In this document: positions 48,101 to 60,100 of the stretch, one piece after another
Layout of the letters: the number at the start of each line of letters is the position of its first letter
How positions within the stretch are numbered: the first letter of the stretch is position 1
NCBI GenBank assembly: GCA_963989385.1
Contig: OZ022503.1
Location: 92,762,638-92,826,637 of the forward strand
Direction: 5' to 3'
DNA from: Ctena decussata
Taxonomy: Eukaryota > Mollusca > Bivalvia > Lucinida > Lucinidae
Length of the DNA: 64,000 nt
Notes under the pieces: model-generated
The model's database searches: none
The model's input: the letters and a program-made list of their open reading frames with translations, nothing else
Told to the model about the DNA's origin: nothing
Made by a program: the position numbers and the translations under genes

Positions 48101-51100
48101 TCTTTATGAAACATTGTCAGAATGTTTATCTCCATAAACTCTAGGCCAAGTTCGAAACTGGGTCATGTCGAGTCATAAACTAGGTCACTAGGTCAAATCT
48201 CAGGAAAACCTTGTGTTCCCTCTTGAAGGCACAGTTTTCATCCAAAGTTCATGAAACTTTGTCAGAATGTTTATCCTAATAATATCTAGAACAAGTTCGA
48301 AACTGGGTCATGTCGGGTCAAAAACTAGGTCACTAGGTCAAATCATAAAAAAACCTTGTGTACACTCTATATGACACAGTTTTGATCTAATCTTTATGAA
48401 ACATTGTCAGAATGTTTATCTCCATAAACTCTAGGCCAAGTTCGAAACTGGGTCATGTCGAGTCATAAACTAGGTCACTAGGTCAAATCTTAGAAAAACC
48501 TTGTGTGCGCTCTAGAAGGCACAGTTTTGATTCAAAGTTCATGAAACTTAGTCAGAATGTTTATCCTCATAATATGTAGGACAAGTTTGAAACTGGGTCA
48601 TGTCGGGTCGAAAACTAGGTCACTAGGTCAGATCATAGAAAAACCTTGTGAACGCTCTAGAGGACACAGTTTTGATCTAATCTTTATGAAACTTTGCCAG
48701 AATGTTTATCTCCATAAATTCTCGGCCAAGTTTGAATGTAGGTCATGTCGGGTAAAACACTAGGTCACTAGGTCAAATCTTAGAAAAACGTTGTGTAAGC
48801 ACTAGAAGGCATAGTTTTGATCCAATCTTCATGAAACTATGTCAATATGTTTATTGTCCATATATCTAAGCCCCCTATGAAACTGAGTCACGTCGGCTCA
48901 AGGTCAAATCTTAGAAAAACTTTGTGTACACCCTAGAGGGCACAGTTTTGATCCAATCTTCATGAAACTCTGTCAGAATGTTTATCTTAATGAAATCTAG
49001 GTAAAGTTTGAAACTGGGTCCTGTCGGGTCAAAAACTTGGTCACTAGGTCAAATATAAGAACGACCTTGTATACGCTCCAGAGGGCACAGTTTTGATCCA
49101 ATCTCAATGAAACTGTGTCAGGACGTTTATTCTTACAATATCCAGGCCAAGTTTGAAACTGGGTCATGTCGAGTCAAAAACTAGGTCAAATGTTAGTATG
49201 GTAAAAACTCTTATAAATCTTCACCAGAGCCAGTGAACTGATTAATGCTCAGGTGAGCGATTCAGGGCCACCATGGCCCTCTTGTTTCTTTTTTCCACTG
49301 GTCATGTATTTCTAGAGTTATGCCCCTTTTTCGACTTGGTGCATTGTAAGCCTATGGAACGTTGTTAGCAAAATATTTCAAGAACCCCTGATGCTAGGAT
49401 CATGATTTTTTGCAGGAAGGCATTGCATATGAAGTAGATGAACTGATTAACTTTTGAAAAAATATCGTGAATTTTTGACCGAGTTAAGCCCCTTTTTCAA
49501 CTTAGCGCGTTATAAGCCTATGGAACCTTGTTAGCAAAATATCTCGAGAACTACTGATGCTAGGATCATGATATTTTGTAGGAAGACATTGCCTATGAAG
49601 TAGATGAATTGATTAACTTTTGAAAAAATATTGTGAATTTTTGACTGAGTTATGCCCCTTTTTCATTTTAGCGCATTTAAGCCTATGGAACCTTGTTAGC
49701 AAAATATCTCAAGAACCCCTGATGCTAGGATCATGATATTTTGCAGGAAGACATTGCCCAAGGTGTAGATGACCTGATTAACTTTTTAAAAAAAATCATG
49801 AATAAAATCATGAATTTTTGACTGAGTTATGCCTCTTTTTCAAGTTAGTGCATTTAAGCCTATGGAAATTTGTTAACAAAATATCTTGAGAGCCTCTGAT
49901 GCTAGGATCATGATTTTTTGCAGGAAGACATTGTCCAAGGTGTAGATGCCCTGATCAACTGTTGAAAAAAATTTGTTAATTTTTGACCGTGTTAAGCCCC
50001 TTTTTTGACTTAGTGCATTGAAGCCAATGGTATAAAAGTACCTGTTCATACGGTCAAGAACCGTTAGAGATAGGGACTTGAAATTTATGTGTGGCATGTA
50101 CATTAAAAATAAGCGAGCTTGTGAACAAAACATCTAAAGAACTGCTCAAGCTTTGTTCCTTGTATTTGGCATACAGTTACAGACTAAGATGTAGATGAAC
50201 TGGTTAATACCCCTTTCTTATAAATTATGGGATGGAACCTCTTTAGAGGCAAGCATAAGGTTGGGGGCATAGTGTTTCATAAACACATTTTCTAGTTAAC
50301 AAAAACTTTATTGAGAAACAAAAACAAACGTAACTGTCTTCCCCACCAAATGCCTATTACATTGGCCTTCTAAGCTAGTGGTCTGGGTTTGAACCATGCT
50401 AGAGGCTAAATTCTGTCCAACTGTAAAATGGTTTCATTGCACACAGCCTTTCATTATCATCCTTCCATCAACCCAACATTGCTGTTAAAAGGGTCAGAAA
50501 ATTAAACGCCATCATCCATGTATGAGAAAGTCTCTATAAGAAGAGAGACAACTATGCCAAGGTCAGAGTGATCTCACTAGGAGGTGTAGCAAATGTGTAC
50601 ATTTTCACAGGAAGCTACTTTGCCATTTTCATTTTTGCCTCCCTTTTTAGTAGGGGTCTACTCTTAAAAGAAAGGGTTTGCTCCAATAAGGAGCAAGTTA
50701 TGTTATCCAGGTAAGCATACAAAAAGTCACAAAAGTTATTTCCCTTTGAAAAGGTGTAGCAATACATCTTAAAAGAATTATTAAAATGTCAAATTTTCTT
50801 TGCCAGGAGGGAGTAGACTATGATGGGTCAGCCAGTGGTAGTGTAGAAGACTTGACATTCCCAACCCGATTGGTGGAAGGCCCACCAGAAACAACCAATC
50901 ACAGGCTTGATCCCAGTCTGGAAGTCACAGAAGGTTTGTTCAAGCAGAGCTCCAGATAAAGTGGGATTTTCATAATTCTGGGATATTTTTTTTCTTGTTT
51001 CTCAGTAAAAAAATATGTTGTAACCCCTCAAAACTGCCTCACAGAGGCAGATATAATGAGGGTTCACTACATGTTTTTATGGCATATAAGTGGTCCAGAT

Positions 51101-54100
51101 AAGAAGAGGTAACAGAGATAATTAAGGGATAATTATTCTTATTTTCCCATAAAAACAGGTTGTAACCCCACTGTACAATTGTCTCGTCGAGACAATTCTA
51201 ATGAGGGGTCACAACAAACATGTATGTATTCATTAAGAAATTAGAAAAATTATCTCTGAATTAGCCTTGTTACCCTTTCCTATTTAGAGCTCTTACTGTA
51301 TTAACAGAAATTGTCTCATAATTATCCATAACACCCACCTTTATTTGAAAATCTGAAGCATACTTCATTTGCACTCTCAGTAAAGGTGTCACAAAGCATG
51401 TGCTATTATAACAGGCACTTCTAATAGACTCTTGGGTTGCCTTGGTTCTGACAGCATCTGGAAAATGAATTTTTATACGCCTATTTTGAAAAAAACGGAC
51501 GTATTATTTTGTGGCGTTGTCCGTCCATGCGTCTGTCCGTCAGTCCGTAAACATTCTTGTACGGGCCATAACTCAGTAACCATTTGGTATATCTTCATGA
51601 AATTTGGTAGGCATATGTATTAGGCTGGGGGAACGTGTCGCGTACAAGAATGGTTGCTCCTGCTTTCTTAGTTTCGGAGTTATGCCCCTTTGATTATTTT
51701 TCCCTGTAAGTCTTGTACGCGCCATAACTAGATAACTGTTTGGGATATCTTTATAAAACTTCATAGCAATGTGCACGAAGTCCTAACGATATGTCGCGTA
51801 CAACAATGGCTGCTCTCCCTTTCTTCGTTTTAGAGTTACATCCATTTCATTAGTACTTTTAGGCTATTTTTGTGTAAACTTATCTTGTGCATGCCATAAC
51901 TTGGTAACCGTTTGGAATATCATGATGAATCCTTATAGCAATGTGCTTGAGCACAAGACAATGTTTCATATATAAGAATGGTTGCTCCCCCTTTCTTAAT
52001 TTTGGAGTAACCTCCATTTGAATAGTATTTTTAGGTGTTTCTCAGTCACTCCATATCTCCTGAACCTTTTGAAATATTAGAATGAAGCTTTGTAGGATGT
52101 GTATAATAATGGGGCAACATATACTGAACAAGAACCACAACTCTGGCTTACTGAATTATCTGCCTTTGCATAAATTTCCTGTTTACTCTTCCTATTTTAA
52201 TACAACTTAATGGTGATATGATGTATATTATAAATCATGCCAAGGGAGTGTAATAGAACCAAAAGTGGTATATCTAGTATATTTAGTTTATCTCCCTTGT
52301 ATGACTTAGGCAAGAAACTTGCCTTGGAAGCTGATTTTTGGTATACTAACAGTATTTGATGTGTTAAATATTTAAATAATGTTGCAGTCATTATTTGTAG
52401 AGTGGTTGCCCCTGTTTGTCTGCCTGTCTATCCTTTTGTAAGCAATCTTGTTCATTCTGTAACTGCTTTATGACATTTAAACGGGCGTATTATGCGCCGC
52501 TTGCCAAGCCCTTGTTCAAGTTAGGGAAAAGTCTTGGAAATTAATGATTGGTCAGGGAAACTGGGGAAGGACTTGGAAAAGTCAGGAGATTAGAAATTCA
52601 GTGGTTACAGCAGTCTTCAGAAAATATATTATTCTGCTAAAGAGGAAAGGATACACTTGTCAGGAAAAGGTTATTCTTATAGAGAAGAATTTGCTCCCCT
52701 TCTTCCTATGAGGACTTTTAAAGATTTCCGGATTGAGGGTACCCCAGTTATCAAATGATACTTTTAGCACTATGAAAGAGAATAATCAACTTCTTGAGTC
52801 ATAAAAGAAAATGTAATATTTGAAAATGTTGGGGAATTTTGCAGCAGAGGATTAGTGCTAATCTTCGACTAAGCTTAAGCTGGACAGCTGCATGGTAAAT
52901 GCTCATTGAAAAACCTTTTTACTATATGTTGATATATTTTTATATATTTAGATGGCTTTGGACCCAACAATGATATCATAGACCACCCACTAGCACTATC
53001 TGATCAGAGTTCTCCTGAGGGAAACCACATTGATGACTTTGCCGGTGATTACAAAGGCTCAAACTTGTCTCTGAACAATACTGATGTAGGGGTAACCAAG
53101 TCATTGTCGTTCATTGTGGAGAAGGGGAAGCCTGCGGGCCACGGCATGTGCTTGACAACAAGTGATCAGGACAGGATTAGAATATTTATACATGAGTTTG
53201 CTGTGAGAGCACTCTTACCTTGGGCAGAAAGACAGATGAAATTGTTGAGTGATGTGGTAAGTTGAATTATGGTAAAAATGCTATGCGTTGAGACAAAAGT
53301 GCTCAAGCAAATAGTGTAGACCCTGATCAGACTGCTCCTCCCAGTGGAGCAGTCTGATCTGGGTCTACATTGTTTGCCATTCAGCTTGCAGCTATACATA
53401 ACATATCCTGAAATAAAAGTGGAGCCCCAGAAGCTCATTGGATTAAAGACTGGCATGCTAGGCTTAAGTGTCGAGTGTCATATTATATTTTGACTTGCCT
53501 AAATTTAGCAGTGAACAGGGGTTCCATTGTTCTTTGCCTTTCATTATCACCGTCCCATCCTGTTACAACTGTCATCCTTTCCTCCTTCTTAAAGGACACA
53601 TAGACTTGTCTCAGTTCAGAGATAGAAAATTGCAATGTAAAAAATGTGAAAGGTTCCCCATTACGTAATGTTGTTACAGTAACATGCTGTACCAGGCATT
53701 CATTTGTTATCCAAAGCAATGAAAACAGATGGCTGTTGCAGAGAGGTAAAATGTCAGGGCCTTAACAGGGTCCTCAGTTCATTTGCAGAGAGCAGACTCA
53801 TACCAGCAATTAGGCTGATATGAACCTTTCTGTTATACATGTATAGAGATGGTTAGCACTGAGTTAGAAATATGTGACACAGTGTGAATCTGTAATGTGC
53901 AAACAATGAAGGTTCAGATCAGCTCAAGCACTCTGTTTGAAGTCTTCCCAGTGTGCATATACTGTTTGTAAGTCCAGGAGAATCAGTAAAGACAGGCTGA
54001 TTTTAGCATTTAATGTAGGTACACAACTTAAAATGTTTCTCAAATAGTGCTGCTGAAATGTTTATGAAAATTTCTTTGTATCAGCAAAATCTGTTAATTC

Positions 54101-57100
54101 TTTTGCACAAGGAAACAATGTTACTTAGCTTTTCGTTCCTGGCTAATCTGAATGTGTATCTACTTTTCAGCTTGCTTCCAAGACTGGTATACGAAAGTCC
54201 CTGTTTAGTGCTACTAAGAAGTTTTTCGGAGGAAACCCTTCCAAAGCTAGTCATGCTACAACCAACTTAGAAACCACTGTTGTGTGAGTATTATAGTTTA
54301 CTTAGAAACATAAGTTCAGATGTCCAGAGATATGGTGTAATATGCATTGCTCCAAGTTAGAAGGAGTAACAGGAATAATGTAGGGATAATTTTCCATATT
54401 TCTCTACAAAACATATGCTGTGATCCCTCATTAGAACCGTCTTGCCAAGAAGGTTCTAATGAGGGGGTCACAAGATACGTTTTCGATCAGAAATAAGAAA
54501 AATCCCCTCAGAATTATCCTCAAAACTCGACCTTTTCTGGAGATCTGAAGAAGGCAACTATAGCCTTTTATATTGTGCGGAAGTAGAGCTGGGACTGTTA
54601 TCATCTTGTACTTCCCATAGCTGAACTTGTCACTTGATGTGCAAATCATACTTTAACTAATAAAGCATGTGATCTTTATTAGAATGGTAAGCCGAAAAAT
54701 TGCATATAAGAGAACATACCAAGCTCATCCAAAAGCGCAGCAAAAATGTTTGAGTGGAATGGGTATAATCTGGGGGAGTCAGGGTTCGCTCTTCCATTCG
54801 CCAAATGCGATAAAATAATTTTTTTGGCACCAAAAATATTGATTTGGCAAAAACAAGTGGCGAAAAAAAATATCTAGAAAAAAAAACGGTATGACAATGT
54901 TTTACGGTATCAGAGACGACCTCCGCAATCATCAATCAACACCTTCAATTACCGTTAATCAGCTCCTCAATTAGTCCACGGTGACAGGACACCAAGCAGA
55001 CCCTTCATGCCTCAAGGCTCAATGCAAAATCCTGTTATTTAAGCTTGAACACAAGTAGCTGTCCCCATGTATATTCATGGCATTATTTTTGACAGCTCGG
55101 GTAAACACATCGTTGACACCTTCCAAGCTAATAAACTCGCTAATCTGTGAAAATACAGGGCTGTTTTGTCTGCCAATTGTCGATTAGAAAACGGTACAAA
55201 AGTTCAAAGGACATACCGAGGAATGTGGTGAAGGTTGACCATGCGAAAAGGCGATTAAGCCACGTTTCACAATTATACAAATCAACATGTGCCATACGTT
55301 TAAGAGACTTTTGTTTTCACTTCTCACAGACTGTATATGCGAAAGTCTTATTAGACTGCATGAATGCGCAGGCTGATCAATGTCTTCACTTGTCGCAAAC
55401 GCCGTACTGTATTTTTTTCGGGGCCATTTATCCGAAGTTTATTAAATTATGGTGTAAAACTTATACATGTTATAGATATAAATTGATTCTGCTGTCTTAC
55501 ACATGCCGTTTTTTTATGTCAAAATAGAATTTGAATATTGTTACATATACTTTAGTCTACAACAATAATGGTTACAGCTCTCAGTTCACTGAAACAAAAC
55601 TCGTTTGCATGAAGAGGATAAATCAAAAACGGATGCCGATAGTAAGGGGAGGCAACACAGCATGAGAGACTCTCAAGCACTAGTTTTGCAAAAGCTAGTT
55701 TCTGGTCCAGATTGTCTCACAATAATAATAACTAATTATCATAAATGAATAATAATAAAAAAGGAACAGTAATAATAAACAATTAGAAATAGATGATCAT
55801 TAGGATATGCAAAATGTTTTAGGCTATTTATAATGAGATACAGTATTCCTCAAAATTATTGAGAATTGCATTTTGACACACAGTTGCTATCCATATATGT
55901 TCAAAAGTATTTTAAATGCGTAAAATACATTAAAAGAATGTCTTTTTCAAGTTTGGTATACAAAAATGACAATATAATGAATTTTCTTTCGTCAGTGGTA
56001 GGTAAGGATGGACTAGGGTACACCCCTGTAAAAATATGTCCCTTGATTTCGACTATGTTTTTCTATACTACCTTTGTTACAAATAGACTATCTCTGGTGA
56101 AATAGTTTATTTTCTCCATTGTTCACCATCATCTACATTATAAAGGATGGCTTTAATAATTTGCATGGTTTAATGGTACTGATTCCATTTTCTGAGTCAG
56201 GGACTGGCTGTTAAAATATAGGAAGAATATTGAAGGCATGAGAAACAGCAAAAAATCTGATCTGTTAATGATCTGAACGGAATATTTTCGGCAGGGTATA
56301 GATAATCATGTAAAAACTCATATCCCTATAAGCACGTTTACTAAGCCTTACAAAAATATGGTTTTGTGCCGTTTCCGTAGAGATGTATAGAATAAGAATG
56401 AATCAGAGCAACATACCCTCAGTCAAAATTGCAATTTTCCCCAATTTCGGGCACTTTTTCGAAATGAAGTCAGGTGTTTGAAAGCTAGCAGCATCTATAG
56501 CTGACAATCTCACATAAAATTCTGTTTTCAGTTCGCTAACACCTTATTACTAGATGAGAAAACCATTCAAAAATCAAATGATTTATCATTATTTTTTCCA
56601 CAAATATTGATTTTATTTGGTAGGGGTACATAATTTTCCAGTCAGACAAAAAATCTCTGGGTGGCACAATTTAAGGGGAGACAACATTAGTGACCGAAAC
56701 ATATGAGGAATACTGGTATGCTAAAAAGTTCACAGAGGGATGTTGTTAACTAAGTAAACAAAGATATTAAGTATGTACATGATCTGTCAACTACCAGTGC
56801 CTAATTTTCACTTTGCAAAAAATTCTCAATAATTTTGAGGAATACTATAAGTTCCTGAAACATAGAATAGGGAAAAGAGACTACCATTCATGAAAAACAG
56901 AGGGCAGATAAAGATTTAATAACAAGATTTTAAGCTTTATTAACAGTGTTAATCTCTTTCAATTGTCAGAGTAAAATGATTATGTAATGTAATAGACTGT
57001 AACTAGTCTAAGCAACCAATGTAAACTGCAAGTTAGGCAATGTGTGTGTGGTTGGGGGGGGGGGGGGGGTTGCAGATATTTTCAAAGAATTCTCAATATT

Positions 57101-60100
57101 GTGGAAAACTGGCTCAAGTTTAAAGAATCTGTTACAAACAATATCAAGTTGGCAAAAGTGGTGGCGAAAGAAAAAAATATCCAAGCGCTAACCCTGGGAG
57201 TACCTCTTATATTTTCATTAGTGCCTTCCTTCTCAATGGGAGACATCTTTTAAAGGAAGAATTTGCTAAATTCTTTCCTTTATGAGAAGACCCTATTTTT
57301 GAAAGTGCTACATCATCCAGGGAAGCAAACAGAAAAACACTGTAGTCATGTCCCTTTGTAAAATAGTGGAAAACTATAGAGGTGTACCAATACTACGGGA
57401 AAGATGCGACAGAAAACAAATCTAGATTAATCTGAAGTCCTGAACTTATTTCTGTTCCTTTTGAGTTTAAAAGTGTACATATTATATTGTAATACCTTTT
57501 TCAACAAATATACCATTGTTTGATTGCAGATATTCTAAAGATTCTGCAGAGCTTCAGATGAGACGTCTTGCAGATTTGGCTTTCCTATTTCACCTGTACG
57601 ACTTTGCCTACCAGACCTACCACACAGCTAAACGAGATTTCAACAATGACCATGCATGGCTACATTATGCTGGGGCCCTGGTAGGTGTTTCTGTTTAATC
57701 TTTGTTTTGACACAGCTTGTCTTATAGCACTTGCAAACTGCCATGGCTAGTCTGGGCAGGGGCAATTTCCTCAGAAAATAATTGGACAGTGAAGAATTCG
57801 AGAAATAATAAATCCCACAAGTAGCCTTAAGATGTGTGAATACACATTTAGGGAAGGTCATTCTATGATGGAAATGTCTATTTCCTTTTCAGAGGAAGCA
57901 GCCTTTCAGTAAATTTGCTCTCTTGAAGGAGCATATTCTTCTTTTCAAGAGAAGCCTGTTTTGGAGAAAGGACTCAAGTACCAGGACAGCAAATTCTGTT
58001 TTGCTAAAATTATCTTCCTTTTCAAAAGCTCACCTAAAACATAGAGGAATGGCAATACATGTAAGTTTTTTTTGAAATGAGAATTTGATTTTTGAATAAA
58101 ATTGCTTTGTTTTCTGTTTGTAGGAGATGGCATGTATAGCAATATTTATGTTGGGTAGCCTGAGCCAGCGGCCTTATCCTTACCACTACATGGAGTCAGC
58201 CATCACTACCTACCTCCAGTCATGCAAGTGAGTGCATTTTCATGAAGATGTCTTCTCGAAGCTGTTTTCTTTATTGTTATACAGTGATTTTATCGTATCT
58301 AAGTATTTGTTCTTATATATAGCTTCTTTGTGTTGGTCACTGTTCCAACATTTAAGACAGACATTGTATGAAGGGATGGATCATGTGGAATTTTTGCCAC
58401 CCTTTGATGAGGGAACATGTTGGATGACAAGAAAGTTGAAATAAGAAGAAAGCAATATAAGTTCTAACTGAAGCTATGATTATGAGTTTACATTGTTAAA
58501 AGTGTCTGCCAAGCAAACTGGTCAAAATATGTTATATCCAGTACTTTTGTACAAATATCAGTCAGATACATGTAATTGTGAGAGACTTCTCATCAGTCTA
58601 AGTTTGAATATCAAACTAAACAAGAGTGTAATAACCGGATACCTTAACTGCTTGACTGTAAATATCCTAAAATTTTACAAGTAAGATGACGTGACCAAAA
58701 CCTTACAAAGTCTGTTAATGCGCCTTAGAAAACAGTATAGATTAAAGGAGTAGTTTGATAAGGGTAAGCATTTTGTGCTCAGGCACTCCTGCCCCAGATA
58801 TTTCCCAAGGTGGCAACAGTGCTGACCTTAATTAGATTGCTCCTCTGAGCTGGGTTTACAATATTTTCTGAGGCATTTTTATCACTATATTTATTATATG
58901 AGCTGCAACATGACAAAACCAACAAAGTGGCATGTTCATCTGGCAAAACTCATATCAGCCTATGCATCTGCCCAGTCTGATCATCTGATCAGAGTCTTCA
59001 CTGTCTGCATTGAGCTAGCTTAGGCCAATAGCTACCCTTTTGGCTCAGAGTGAAGACTTTGATCACACTGGGTGGATGCCCAGGCTGATCTGAGTCTTGG
59101 ATGGGCCCACATGCTACTTTGTTGGTTTTGTTGTGACGCGGCTCAATTATGTTAATGAATCCAACATGGCAGCTGTTATTCTTTACCCAGAAACCACCAT
59201 TATGCAGTGCGAGCTACCTTGGTTAGCACAGAAGCTCTCAAGAACAGAGGGATGTACAGTGAGGCAGCCATGCAGTTTATTAAAATGATGAGTGAAGTAA
59301 GTACAGCTTATCAACCTGAAGTAAGTGAAATAGAAAAAAAAAGGTTTGTCACACTGGTGATTTAAGTAATGAAATTTAAATGAGGAATGAAGTAACTGAA
59401 GAGTTTTAAAATATTGATATAAAATTATGATATAAATAAGATCACTTTATTTGTACAAAAGTGATGAATCAATGATAAATTAAGTAATTTCAATATATCA
59501 GCCTGTTGAATGATTATAGTGAAATTTACCCAACTTTGAAAAGTGAGGTAAATCAGCAACCAAAAAGAAAGTTATACATTAAAACTTACATTTGACAGCA
59601 AAAAGAAAGTTTTTCGAAAGCCAGTTCCATTAAGTAACCATTTGATTAAGATACAGATATAGGACAGAAAATTTTGTTGACTGATATAGGTCTGACAGTT
59701 ATAAATCTGTGTTTTGCTTTCAGGACTCAGATTTACGAAGTGCCCTACTGCTGGAGCAAGCTGCCCACTGTTTTATCAACATGAAGACCCCGATGGTCAG
59801 AAAATACTCATTTCATATGATATTGGCTGGACATAGGTTTAGTAAAGCTGGACAGGTCAGTAACGCTTCTTGTTGCATATAATGATCTTAAGATGAATGG
59901 TCAACCTTCATGTGTTTCAGCTATTTTTCAATGAGAGAAAAACATATGACTTCCGGTTTCTTCCCCGGACAAGGGAACTCTTTCAAAATAGTGTCTAGTC
60001 TTAGCAGGAAGAATTTGCTTCAAGAGGAGTAAATTCTTTTCTTCAGGAGTTGACTCCAATTGAGAAGAGAGGCAAAAGATTTGCTTCCCCTGAAAATATC

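Larger units (their letters stand above)
45905..50265. mobile_element. Composite repeat element with CCCCCAAC ends
   Basis: The left end CCCCCAACGTTGGAGAAG (45905) and right end AAGGTTGGGGG (50251-50262) are inverted, both next to a GGGGGCATA block. The inside starts with CCGTCCGTCTGTCCGTCC and CAAGAACCCCTAATGCTAGG, resumed after 49290 by related tandem units. The 46070-49288 block is a separate repeat element inserted within. Confidence 0.6.

Noticed and set aside
46070..49288. CRISPR-like array
   Set aside because: Units are 146-bp adjacent tandem repeats with no unique spacers, in a eukaryotic intron.
55147..55527. 126-codon ORF in intron 8
   Set aside because: No recognisable domain or repeated copy; cysteine and histidine positions do not form a known finger pattern.
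59203..59210. Acceptor TTATGCAG at 59210 for TRAPPC8 exon 11
   Set aside because: It would break the frame after exon 10; the acceptor at 59190 keeps phase and gives the expected residue spacing.
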